From Bradyrhizobium acaciae (GTDB taxonomy: Bacteria > Pseudomonadota > Alphaproteobacteria > Rhizobiales > Xanthobacteraceae): 64,000 nt of DNA. How positions within the stretch are numbered: position 1 is the stretch's first letter; each line of letters begins with the position of its first letter. The DNA lies in NCBI RefSeq assembly GCF_020889785.1, contig NZ_JACMYK010000004.1:62001-126000 (forward strand). The letters run 5' to 3'. This document shows positions 57,067-64,000 of the stretch, one piece after another. The notes under the pieces were generated by a model. That model was not told the origin of the DNA. It saw nothing but the letters and a program-made list of their open reading frames with translations, and searched no databases. The position numbers and the translations under genes are program-made.

Positions 57067-57327
57067 CTACTTTGATAGGAGTTCGCGAAGTGCATCCACG
57101 CCAAGCATCTGCTCGACCAGAAGTGTTTTTAGCTTCGCGTTCTCCTCTTCCAGGGCGTTCAACCGCTTGGCGGCCGAAACGTCCATGCCGCCGAACTTGG
57201 CCTTCCAGTCGTGGATCATCGCTTCGGAGATCCTGTGTCTGTGAGCTAGATCAGCCGGCTTCGCACCTGCTCCTTGCTCGTTCAGTATCGCGATAATTTG
57301 CTCTTCTGTGAATTTCGGTCGTTTCAT
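57067..57327 (-). mobile_element. IS3-family transposase OrfA, remnant element
   Basis: An 86-residue OrfA of the IS3 family: MKRPKFTEEQIIAILNEQGA (helix-turn-helix start), HRHRISEAMIHDWKAKFGGM, then a leucine-zipper tail (LNALEEENAKLKTLLVEQML) ending DALRELLSK. The frame is intact. The catalytic OrfB (DDE domain), normally directly downstream, is absent: only 87 bases separate it from the start of the monooxygenase gene. Terminal inverted repeats were not found. The element is therefore a dead fragment. Confidence 0.85.
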
Positions 57328-57963
57328 CTGTACGTTCCGTTTTGCGCAGCACTTGCACTCGAAGTGCAGGCAATATGCATGCAGTAGATTTTCCGAGTTG
57401 TCGCGATGTCGGATGGAGCGTTACATCCTTCATCCCAAATGGATCGGCAGTTGTGCCCGAAAGTAGAACAACGTCCCAGGATGCGCAGTCGGACAGGAGA
57501 GCTGATCGAAGTCATGTCGATAACATTCTCAAGGTTGTAACTCTTTCCGATCGTCGAGGCGCCATGCCCGAATTGCCGGCTGCCGGAATCAATGTGAAGT
57601 CGTTATCGGCAATCCGCTTCGCAACGAGCGGCGTCCCATCAAACTGGCCGGCGGTCGGATCGCGCTCACATAGACCTTCAGTTTGTCGTAAGTCGCTTTG
57701 AATCGGTCGAGGCGCTTAAACAATTGACAAGCAACGCGCTGGCGAAACAGCGATTGGATCGCGATCGCGTTTCGCGCAATGTGAGGTCGCCGGAAGCTAC
57801 GAAGTGCGGTTGCATTTGTCAGCATGGGCGGTCGACGGAGAGATTGCCGCGGCGGTTTGGTTGTCATGGCTGCCGTCTCAAGAGCGGAAAGACGCAGCAT
57901 TCCCAATCAGACTGTTGCGGATGTTTGAGTGACGGGTTGCAAGAACTGGCCTTAATCGGGATG
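57328..57963. other. Gene-poor interval upstream of the IS remnant
   Basis: About 640 bases; short frames on both strands, none recognised. Confidence 0.4.
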
Positions 57964-58116
57964 CTATTTGTCTACCATCGGACGAAGCTCCTCCTCTACG
58001 TCGACGTCTGGTAATTCTGCGAGCGCTGCAGCGAGGGCGACGAGCGTGCCGAAAGCAGCGAGCACTAGAAAGCTCGCGAGTACAACGGCAGAAAGATCCT
58101 GATGTCGTTTCATCAT
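57964..58116 (-). CDS. 50-residue single-helix membrane peptide, translationally coupled
   Basis: The ORF encodes MMKRHQDLSAVVLASFLVLA followed by a continued hydrophobic helix to about residue 32, then an acidic tail (ELPDVDVEEELRPMVDK). The start ATG (58116-58114) overlaps the TGA of the binding-protein gene upstream as ATGA, a strong sign that it is a real, coupled gene. One membrane helix with a positive N terminus and acidic C terminus suggests an inner-membrane peptide with the tail outside. No family is recognised. Confidence 0.55.
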   Translation of the reverse strand: MMKRHQDLSAVVLASFLVLAAFGTLVALAAALAELPDVDVEEELRPMVDK

Positions 58117-58664
58117 CCGTGTCGGGGGCTAGGTTGAGGGAGAAGGGCTGTGGTCGCGTCGATCAATTCTGATGAATGTATTCGGCCGCAAGCGTCCTGC
58201 TGGTCATCGCGGCCGCAGATCCGAATTACGGTCGGGATGCCGCATTCCGTTAGCTGAGGATTTGTCGGACCAGGTGACAATTGGATGATACCTGTTTCGG
58301 CATAGACGTCGGATGCGGAGATGGACAAAGACGAGCAAAGATGGCCGACGACCAAACGCACCTGAGTCATTGTGAGCTTATTTGTAACGGCTACCGCTTG
58401 CTTTGGGTCGCAGGCGTCATCAGCGACACTCAGTAGCACCTGGGTGTTGGGAAGGAGGCGCGAAGCGTTCGATGCCTCGACCGCCGCAGCGGCGCCGTTG
58501 CGCATCTGCGCGCCGAACGCCACGCTGCTTCCGCTCATCGGGCCAGCCTCGGCAATATGAATGTCCAAAGCCCACGCAGTCGAGGCGAGGGCACAGAAAA
58601 CGAAGGCCGCGCCTGCAGCTGGAGTGTAACGCCTATTCAACACTGCAGAACTCCTAGTGCTCAT
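58113..58664 (-). CDS. Truncated branched-chain amino-acid-type periplasmic binding protein
   Basis: The protein has 183 residues. A signal peptide (RRYTPAAGAAFVFCALASTAWA) is followed by the N-terminal lobe of a LivJ/LivK-type binding protein (LDIHIAEAGPMSGSSVAFGA, DDACDPKQAVAVTNKL, GIIQLSPGPTNPQLTE, VIRICGRDDQQ). Family members have about 370-390 residues, so the second lobe is missing; after GRDDQQ the sequence departs from the family and stops. It is either a decayed gene or a one-lobe protein put to another use. A MerR-type promoter lies 97 bases upstream, and a coupled 50-residue membrane peptide follows. Confidence 0.7.
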   Translation of the reverse strand: MSTRSSAVLNRRYTPAAGAAFVFCALASTAWALDIHIAEAGPMSGSSVAFGAQMRNGAAAAVEASNASRLLPNTQVLLSVADDACDPKQAVAVTNKLTMTQVRLVVGHLCSSLSISASDVYAETGIIQLSPGPTNPQLTECGIPTVIRICGRDDQQDACGRIHSSELIDATTALLPQPSPRHG

Positions 58665-58760
58665 CTCGATCTAAGCCCAACCGTCTGCGGCCAGCACGGG
58701 CCCGCAGGTCGAAGGATCGCCAAGCAAAGCATGCGTCAGCTCGGACAACGACCATGGCGG

Positions 58761-58791
58761 AGCCTACAATTTGACGTTACGTGCGATTCAA
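58761..58791 (-). promoter_or_regulatory. MerR-type promoter, copy 2 (binding-protein operon)
   Basis: On the minus strand: TTGAAT (58791-58786), a 19-base spacer with the dyad CACGTAACGTCAAATTG, then TAGGCT (58766-58761). It is the same -35, spacing and -10 as before nolA and nodD2, about 97 bases ahead of the truncated binding-protein gene. Confidence 0.7.
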
Positions 58792-58984
58792 GTCTCCCCT
58801 GAACGGGAGAGCTTCGCTTAATGCATCAGAGAAGGCGGCGGATCGCCGGGAGCCTCGCAGAAAATCTGACCAGTGATTGGTAAAGCTGCCGCCGGGCATC
58901 AAAGCCGGCGGATCACGCCGAACCGCCATGACGATCGAGCCGGCCAAGCGGATTGGTCAAGCCGTCCGGAGCTACCCTGTGATC

Positions 58985-59698
58985 TCAGTATGGCTGATCC
59001 TCCAGGCCGGCGAGGGCAAGATCGAGATATTGCATGAGGCAGGGATCCCAACCAGCCAAACTGCGTGGGGCGCTTAGGCGTGCGAGGACCTTCAGAATCG
59101 TCGAAACCCGAGAATCCGCTCCAGCGATTTCGCCGATCAGCAGGCGCGCGGCAATCGCGACGGCCTTCGCGCGATCGCCGCAAGGGTGTTCGCCTCTATC
59201 CATACAATCGCGCAGGTCGTCCCGAATGCGTCGCCATCGCTCCTCGCGCTCTGCAGCCAACCTGCATGTGCATCGGGACGCTTGACTACGTGTCTCAACC
59301 CGCGACATGGCATCCAAGGTGGCAGGTAGCTCATCCACGCTGACCTGAACGTCCCTGTCGGTCGTCATGTTGCGCAATCGATCTCGCAACAGCGTTGCTC
59401 GAGCAACTTGAAGCTCTATACGCTCCAAATGTTTGCGCAATAGGTCGGTCAGCGAAGTCGTTCCCTCCATAGCTTTACGGATCTCGTAAAGGGAGAAGCC
59501 AAGCTCGCGTAGCGCCCGAATCTGGTGAACCCGCTGGACGCTTTCGCGGTCGTACATCCGGTGGCCGCCATCCGTGCGCTCTGAAGCGGCTAACAGGCCG
59601 GTGTGTTCATAATGATGCAGCGTGCGTACCGTCACTCCGGTCGCTTCCGCTAGTTCGCCAATGCGCCATCGACGCCGTCTTGGTGTAGCTTTGCTCAT
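58985..59698 (-). CDS. nolA: NolA, MerR-family nodulation regulator
   Basis: The protein has 237 residues from ATG 59698. It has an N-terminal MerR winged helix (RRWRIGELAEATGVTVRTLHHYEHTGLL, GGHRMYDRESVQRVHQIRAL, FSLYEIRKAMEG), a long linker helix and a C-terminal effector domain. Sequence, length and location next to nodD2 match NolA of Bradyrhizobium, which governs genotype-specific and population-dependent nodulation and promotes nodD2 expression; it is known to be made in several lengths from internal starts. Its own MerR-type promoter with a 19-bp spacer ends only 17 bases upstream of the ATG, so the full-length form would have a very short leader. Confidence 0.88.
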   Translation of the reverse strand: MSKATPRRRRWRIGELAEATGVTVRTLHHYEHTGLLAASERTDGGHRMYDRESVQRVHQIRALRELGFSLYEIRKAMEGTTSLTDLLRKHLERIELQVARATLLRDRLRNMTTDRDVQVSVDELPATLDAMSRVETRSQASRCTCRLAAEREERWRRIRDDLRDCMDRGEHPCGDRAKAVAIAARLLIGEIAGADSRVSTILKVLARLSAPRSLAGWDPCLMQYLDLALAGLEDQPY

Positions 59699-59714
59699 GT
59701 TGTTCAATTTCAAA

Positions 59715-59745
59715 GCCTACAACCTGACGTCACGTTGGATTCAAG
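59715..59745 (-). promoter_or_regulatory. MerR-type promoter, copy 3 (nolA)
   Basis: On the minus strand: TTGAAT (59745-59740), a 19-base spacer with the dyad AACGTGACGTCAGGTTG, then TAGGCT (59720-59715), 17 bases before the nolA start codon. The centre ACGTGACGT is the shared core of the four copies. Confidence 0.75.
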
Positions 59746-59819
59746 CCATTTCAAAGCTCTAGCTGGATCGTCTTCCATTCCAGCGCAGAAGTGGTGACTA
59801 TCCTTAGAACGGCGCGCGA

Positions 59820-60029
59820 TCAACCCTGAGGAGAAAGGGTGATCAACAGGTTAGTTAAGCATGCCAGCTGGGTATTGCCTGCCGCTGTACGCTCCAGGAT
59901 CAGTTTGGCGATCGCCGTTCGATTATCCGGAGTTCGCATTGATGGCGGCAGCGCGAAGACTGTCCTGTCAAAAAGGCTCCCCAAGAAAGAAAGCTCTTCG
60001 GGATCGAATACTCCGTTGTATTGCTCCAA
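59820..60029 (-). CDS. Small conserved protein between nolA and nodD2
   Basis: The protein has 69 residues from TTG 60029, which has a perfect AAGGAG 7 bases upstream. The segment PEELSFLGSLFDRTVFALPPSMRTPDN, then AIAKLILERTAAG, is related to the C-terminal part of the 124-residue protein at 54333-54707. All-helical, cytoplasmic; function unknown. It lies between nodD2 and nolA in the same direction, so it may belong to the nod regulatory block. Confidence 0.65.
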   Translation of the reverse strand: MEQYNGVFDPEELSFLGSLFDRTVFALPPSMRTPDNRTAIAKLILERTAAGNTQLACLTNLLITLSPQG

Positions 60030-60446
60030 CGTACGGCTCCTTATTCGTCATTGTGTTGGCATAGCGCACCTCGTCAAGACGTTTGGCCGAGGTGGGGCCA
60101 AAAGAAGTCAGACCCGCGGCGCGAGATAAGCAAAGATGCGATACGCTCCAGGGTGATGCGACAGGGCAACACGCATGTGCGATGCCTTGCGTGGCCGACG
60201 CAAGTCAAACATCATATGCACAACCAATCGGCACTGCGTTGGCTGCTCGTGGGCTGGATCTCCGACGATGCCGAAGCGCCCGATGATTGCGAGCGCCGCA
60301 ACCGATTCGCCATCGGCGCGGGCTTGTGACGATCGCCAACTATGAGGGGCTTTGACGAGAGACAACGACTTCGAGCGAGGCGATGCAAAATTGCACGCGT
60401 TGGGACACCGTCCGGGTGCCGGGTTCGTTCACCTTTGGCAACGGCC
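60030..60446. other. Intergenic, nothing recognised
   Basis: 417 bases between nodD2 and the small gene. A minus-strand frame (60108-60365) is open but has no family features. Confidence 0.4.
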
Positions 60447-61442
60447 TTACGCTAGCGGCGAGACAGATCCTGCGAAGCCGCCGGCATCATTTGCTTGCTC
60501 CGGATTGCTAATGTTGAACGCCTCTTCACGCGCAGTTGCTACGCGAGCGGCCTCCTGCAGCAATATTTCTCGCAGCCAGATGCTTTCTGGGTCGCTGCTA
60601 TTAAGGATTGGCCATTGGACTGACTCGGTGAAGGTGGGGAATGCCTGGGGAAGCGCGGCAATCCGAAGCGGCGCGGTTCTTTGAAAATGCTTTGCGAGCC
60701 TTAAGGGTATGGTCCCTATGCGGCCTGTGCCCGCTAGCAGGGGCGGGATCATGCTGAAGCTCTGCACCAAAATATCGATGCGCCGATTGATCCCGAGATC
60801 GTGCAACAAGGAATCCTCGACGAAGGTCTTGCGTGTGCCTCCGAGCTTGACCGCAACGTGGCCCATCGACATATACCGATCAAATGTCAACCGCCTCAGT
60901 AGGTGACGATTCGTGTGGCAGCCCACGCAAACAAGGCTCTCCTCGAACAAGGCCGCTCTGGGGTGCGTACCGGACATGAATAGTTCCGGCAGGATGACAA
61001 AATCGACCTCGCCGCGCCGAAGCAACTCATCGTGCTCATCGGTGAGGGTCACGAGCTCGAATCTGACGTTGGGTGCTTCTCTCGCGACACGCTCCACGAC
61101 GTGGCGGAAGAATACGACCGTCATAAAATCTGACAGGCAGATCCTGAACCGCCGGTTTGATCGGGCAGGGTCGAAGGCGTTCCGCGCGATAATCAAGTGC
61201 TGGATGTGCATCAGCGCCTCACGAACCGGAGCGGCGAGTCCCTCCGCGCGTGAGGTCAGGACAAGTTCTCGTCCTCTCATTACAAACAACTCATCGCCAA
61301 AATAGGAGCGCAGTCGGGCGACAGCTGCACTCATAGCGGGCTGGCTAAGGCTGATCTTGCGTGCCGCTGCAGTCAGGCTGCGCTCGGTCATTAGAGCATC
61401 GAGAGCGACGAGAAGATTTAGATCCAATCCTTTGAAACGCAT
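60447..61442 (-). CDS. nodD2: NodD2, LysR-type nodulation regulator
   Basis: The protein has 331 residues. The NodD N terminus [20 protein letters not shown] is complete, followed by [25 protein letters not shown] and the effector domain ([24 protein letters not shown] and so on). ATG 61442 is chosen over the upstream in-frame start at 61478 because it matches the universal NodD start. It is slightly longer than nodD1 (C-terminal tail [21 protein letters not shown]). By position it is nodD2, which in Bradyrhizobium represses nod genes and is itself induced via NolA; a MerR-type promoter lies 340 bases upstream. Confidence 0.9.
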   Translation of the reverse strand: MRFKGLDLNLLVALDALMTERSLTAAARKISLSQPAMSAAVARLRSYFGDELFVMRGRELVLTSRAEGLAAPVREALMHIQHLIIARNAFDPARSNRRFRICLSDFMTVVFFRHVVERVAREAPNVRFELVTLTDEHDELLRRGEVDFVILPELFMSGTHPRAALFEESLVCVGCHTNRHLLRRLTFDRYMSMGHVAVKLGGTRKTFVEDSLLHDLGINRRIDILVQSFSMIPPLLAGTGRIGTIPLRLAKHFQRTAPLRIAALPQAFPTFTESVQWPILNSSDPESIWLREILLQEAARVATAREEAFNISNPEQANDAGGFAGSVSPLA

Positions 61443-61783
61443 ATCTTCTTGTCCGGCGTAAACGTGCGTGCGTTGCATAAACGACCGGCCGCGGCCGCGC
61501 TTGGGGCGGTCTCACCGGCTCGTCCGAATCGGTTTCGTCCTTCTTGCGATCGCGAGAGGAAGTCGCGGAATCATCGCAACGATGGACAGTTCGGCCGTTG
61601 GCGGACATCAGAGACCGGAAACCGGTACAAGCCCGAAGCTATTAGGCTCGCCGCTCGGGCCAACCTGGTTAACAAGACCCGGTCGTTAACTATTGGCACC
61701 AGTCGAAGTTGTTCCGCCAACGCCGTGAGTTCGGCTGTGCGCACGGTCGACCGCCGTTTAACGCAGCGCGAGCCAAGGCGCGC

Positions 61784-61814
61784 AGCCTACAACCTCACGC
61801 AGCGTGGGATTCAA
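61784..61814 (-). promoter_or_regulatory. MerR-type promoter, copy 4 (upstream of nodD2)
   Basis: On the minus strand: TTGAAT (61814-61809), a 19-base spacer with the dyad CACGCTGCGTGAGGTTG, then TAGGCT (61789-61784). It directs transcription toward nodD2, whose ATG is 342 bases downstream. NolA is known to raise nodD2 expression, which fits. Confidence 0.7.
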
Positions 61815-61870
61815 GCGAATAATTGAACGTGCCGGAAATTTGCGCACCAACAAGCGTTATGTACCAGCCT

Positions 61871-61894
61871 AATGCTCGACGTCCGTCGAGCATT
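61871..61894. repeat. Perfect 10-bp hairpin downstream of nodD1
   Basis: Arms AATGCTCGAC / GTCGAGCATT with the 4-base loop GTCC. It lies 182 bases beyond the nodD1 stop. No T-run follows on either strand; it may be a weak or factor-dependent terminator, or a protein site just upstream of the MerR-type promoter. Confidence 0.45.
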
Positions 61895-62075
61895 ATCGCG
61901 TGTATCCCAACCTCAACCGGAACATTTTGGTGCACGACCTGCCAAGCCACCTTAGCGAGTCGTAATCCATCGTTAGATGCTTGCAACATCGCGCATCGAG
62001 AAATAGAAAGCGTCGGCGGAGAATTAATGGCGTGCCGCCATACTCGAGACACGGCCCAATCGTCCGATGCTGAAC

Positions 62076-63020
62076 TTAACATCGCCTGCGTGTAGATGTC
62101 TCGAGATGGCCCGATGCGATGTTGGACGCCTCTTCCAACAATATTCGCCTCATCCAAACACTCGCTGGGTCGGTGTTGTGGAACGCAGGCCATTGCAATG
62201 CTTCGGTGAATGTGGGCAGAGGCAAGGGTGGTGCGACAATCCGCACGGGCATCCGCTTTTCGAAATGCCTCGCGAGTCGCAAAGGCATCGTGCCGATACG
62301 GCGGGTGTCCAATATTATGGGTGGGATAAGGCTAAAGCCTTGCACTACCACCTCGATCCGTCTCTTTAAACCGTGTTCAAGCAAAAACCATTCTTCCAGG
62401 TTGGGCCTGGGCGCCCGTCCGAATTTGGCCGTAACGTGACCCAGCGAAAGATAGTTTTCGTATGTCAGTTGGCGTGACAGCTGCTTGTTCGTGCGGCATC
62501 CCACGCACACGAGAGTCTCGTCGAACAGCGTCGCCTTGGGGTGAGTGCTCGACATAAACAATTCCGGCAGAATGAGAAAGTCGACCTCGCCTCGGCGGAG
62601 CAACTCGTCTGGCTCATCCGAAAAGGGCAGCAATTCAAAGCGCACAGCCGGGGCTTCCTGTGCGATGCGGTCCATAATTCGTCGAAAAAAGACGATCGTC
62701 ATGAAGTCGGAGAGAATGACCCTGAAGCGACGGTTGGACTGAGCAGGGTCGAACGAATCTCGTGAAATAATCGAAAGCTGAATGTGCAACAGGGCCTCGC
62801 GAACGGGACCCGCGAGCGCTTCCGCGCCCGGTGTCGGGACGAGCTCTCGACCGCGCATCGTGAAAAGTTCATCGCCGAAGTAGGTGCGCAGCCGCGCGAT
62901 TGCCGCGCTCATAGCGGGCTGGCTCAGGTTGATTGTACGCGCCGCGGCGGTGAGGTTGCGCTCGGTCATCAGAGCATCGAGCGCAACGAGCAGGTTAAGA
63001 TCGAGGCCTTTGAAGCGCAT
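62076..63020 (-). CDS. nodD1: NodD1, LysR-type activator of nod genes
   Basis: The protein has 314 residues starting [20 protein letters not shown] at ATG 63020. The winged helix ([24 protein letters not shown]) and the flavonoid-responsive domain ([48 protein letters not shown]) are complete and of normal length. NodD1 binds the nod box and activates nod operons when plant isoflavones are present. It is divergent from nodA, with the nod box starting 10 bases upstream of its own start codon, so it can also control itself. Confidence 0.93.
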   Translation of the reverse strand: MRFKGLDLNLLVALDALMTERNLTAAARTINLSQPAMSAAIARLRTYFGDELFTMRGRELVPTPGAEALAGPVREALLHIQLSIISRDSFDPAQSNRRFRVILSDFMTIVFFRRIMDRIAQEAPAVRFELLPFSDEPDELLRRGEVDFLILPELFMSSTHPKATLFDETLVCVGCRTNKQLSRQLTYENYLSLGHVTAKFGRAPRPNLEEWFLLEHGLKRRIEVVVQGFSLIPPIILDTRRIGTMPLRLARHFEKRMPVRIVAPPLPLPTFTEALQWPAFHNTDPASVWMRRILLEEASNIASGHLETSTRRRC

Positions 63021-63030
63021 CTTTTAGTCT

Positions 63031-63078
63031 ATCCATCGTGTGGATGCATTCTATCGAAACAATCGATTTTACCAAACT
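63031..63078 (+). promoter_or_regulatory. nod box
   Basis: Starts ATCCATCGTGTGGATG, then ATCGAAACAATCGATTTTAC and CAAAC. This is a nearly perfect 48-base nod box, including the ATC-N9-GAT NodD half sites, oriented toward nodA. It lies 10 bases from the nodD1 start codon and 766 bases from nodA. Confidence 0.93.
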
Positions 63079-63126
63079 GCGGGATGTTGGATAGCAAACA
63101 TCAGTTTGGAAAATAGTTGGAACACC

Positions 63127-63331
63127 ATGATGGCTGTTGGTGGTGCGCGGGCTCTGGACAACCCCTTGAACGTGAGCGGCCGCTATGGGTTTCTTGGGCA
63201 GCTGTGATACGCGCAGGCGTACGAGTGGCGTCGGTCTTGACCAGCGCAACTCGCTTATCGAAGCGCTCAGTAAACCTTCGTATGTGTATCCCAACCCTTT
63301 CCATATCGGCGGTTTACCCGCGTACACTTGA
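63127..63331 (+). pseudogene. Probable degraded nodK/nodY-type gene behind the nod box
   Basis: From ATG 63127 the frame reads MMAVGGARALDNPLNVSGRY-GFLGQL and stops at 63206. One base over, the frame continues DTRRRTSGVGLDQRNSLIEA and SKPSYVYPNPFHIGGLPAYT to a stop at 63331. The two halves join without a gap and read like one small protein with a frameshift near 63206. In Bradyrhizobium the first gene after this nod box is nodY or nodK, a small gene of unknown function, so position suggests a decayed copy. I cannot confirm it by sequence. Confidence 0.4.
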
Positions 63332-63843
63332 GGGCCCGATCAGCGTCGCCCTAGTGTCGTGATACAGAGGCAGGCGCAGAGCGCGAATGCCAAATAGATC
63401 TGGCGACAGTCCGTTGGCTCGACTGTCAATCGCATTCGGGGCGTGTTGAAGATGCATGAGAACCAAGTTGATCTAGTGTCGTTGAGACGATCTCTCAACG
63501 AGATGCTCCGCATCGATGGTCCGGTCACTAGCGGCAAATCGCCGATGGCCGCTATAGACGAGGCAGAAGGGCTCCATGGTGCAGATAACATCTGCACGAT
63601 CGAATCGCCCCGTCGGTACGCCTTCGGCACAGCATTCGGTCGAAACGACAAGCCTCAACGGAGCGATCAACTGATCGCTCATAAAAGCGTCACACCAAGC
63701 GATCTGCTCCATTGCCGGGCGCGCAAAGGCAAACCGGCGTCCAACGAAATGCAACGGCGAATTTCTCGATCGGTCTGCGTCCGGTGAGTGAGTTTGCGTG
63801 ACTGAGCCCCGCTTTTGAAAAGACTCGCGTAGGAAAGCCTGCA
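63332..63843. other. nodA leader region
   Basis: About 510 bases. A plus-strand ORF at 63443-63787 (114 codons) and a minus-strand ORF at 63473-63859 overlap each other, and neither can be assigned. The minus frame has slightly better codon use and vague likeness to a LysR effector domain (EPFCLVYSGHRRFAAS). Confidence 0.35.
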
Positions 63844-64000
63844 ATGGACATGGTCGCATCTCGCACTGCGGAAGCTCCTTCTGCGCGCGCTCAAGTTCAT
63901 TGGAGCGTTCGCTGGGAAAACGACCTGCGGCTTGCTGAGCATGCCGAGCTCGCCGAATTTTTTCGGAAGAGTTACGGGCCGACCGGTGCTTTTAATGCGC
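63844..64000 (+). CDS. nodA: NodA, Nod-factor acyltransferase, 3' end outside the window
   Basis: The first 52 residues are visible: [20 protein letters not shown], then [20 protein letters not shown] and [12 protein letters not shown], which is the start of NodA ([20 protein letters not shown]). NodA transfers a fatty-acyl chain to the deacetylated end of the chitooligosaccharide made by NodC and NodB, the core step of Nod-factor synthesis. AGGAAA lies 8 bases before the ATG. The 15-20 extra residues before the VHWSVRWE segment are usual for Bradyrhizobium. Transcription would come from the nod box 766 bases upstream. Confidence 0.95.
   Translation, partial: MDMVASRTAEAPSARAQVHWSVRWENDLRLAEHAELAEFFRKSYGPTGAFNA

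Larger units (their letters stand above)
61443..62075. other. nodD2-nodD1 spacer with promoter and hairpin
   Basis: About 630 bases without a supported gene. It contains the MerR-type promoter at 61784-61814 and a hairpin at 61871-61894. Confidence 0.5.

Noticed and set aside
63473..63859. Minus-strand 128-codon frame overlapping the nodA start
   Set aside because: Slight likeness to a LysR effector domain but no helix-turn-helix, no ribosome site, and it overlaps the nodA start and leader.

Overview
The window looks like part of the symbiosis island of a Bradyrhizobium. The right end carries the arrangement nolA - (small gene) - nodD2 - nodD1 // nod box - nodA that is characteristic of soybean/cowpea bradyrhizobia. 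nodA itself starts at 63844 and runs off the window. Three NEL-domain (IpaH/SspH/NopM-type) type III effector genes, five tts-box-like promoters, a NodV-like sensor kinase, a FixK2-type box before hemN and many eroded genes in long gene-poor gaps also fit a symbiosis island. No tRNA, rRNA or CRISPR array was seen.

Layout. 1-5.3 kb: a LysR gene cut by the window edge, an MFS transporter with a DUF3088 protein, and a degenerate STAND-NTPase/TPR protein preceded by a 22-residue peptide gene that ends at a strong intrinsic terminator. 6-9 kb: an acyltransferase with a lectin-like tail, a cold-shock protein and a small conserved protein. 9.7-15.4 kb: a defence-like island holding a five-gene ubiquitin-like conjugation operon (Ubl, E2-like, JAB-E1 fusion, DUF6527, Clp-fold serine protease), a divergent RHH regulator, a Fic toxin with its antitoxin, and a HEPN/AbiU2 protein. 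16.5-21.8 kb: a prolyl oligopeptidase, an eroded Lrp gene, an Asp/Glu racemase, and a MarR gene facing a monooxygenase/membrane protein pair across a shared palindromic operator. 21.9-25.2 kb: a NodV-like kinase followed by a damaged NodW-like regulator.

27-41.5 kb is the effector region: three NEL effectors, an orphan tts box, a tts-box effector broken by frameshifts, a MATE exporter, and a polygalacturonase/pectin methylesterase pair. 42-57 kb is sparse: an OprB porin, a membrane-anchored coiled-coil protein, HemN behind a FixK2-type box, a TauE exporter, a LuxR-type regulator without a visible synthase, an outer-membrane protein, a luciferase-like monooxygenase and an IS3 remnant. 58-64 kb is the nod regulatory block.

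Most interesting observations: (1) four copies of a MerR-type promoter, each with a 19-bp spacer and a conserved dyad, all pointing left. They lie before nolA, before nodD2, before an operon of a truncated binding protein plus a coupled 50-residue membrane peptide, and at one orphan site, and look like a local NolA regulon. (2) The 22-residue peptide / terminator / STAND-TPR unit. (3) An E2-like protein with no cysteine where the E2 active site should be. (4) Effector promoters with no, or only a broken, gene behind them. All family assignments were made by reading the sequence without database searches.
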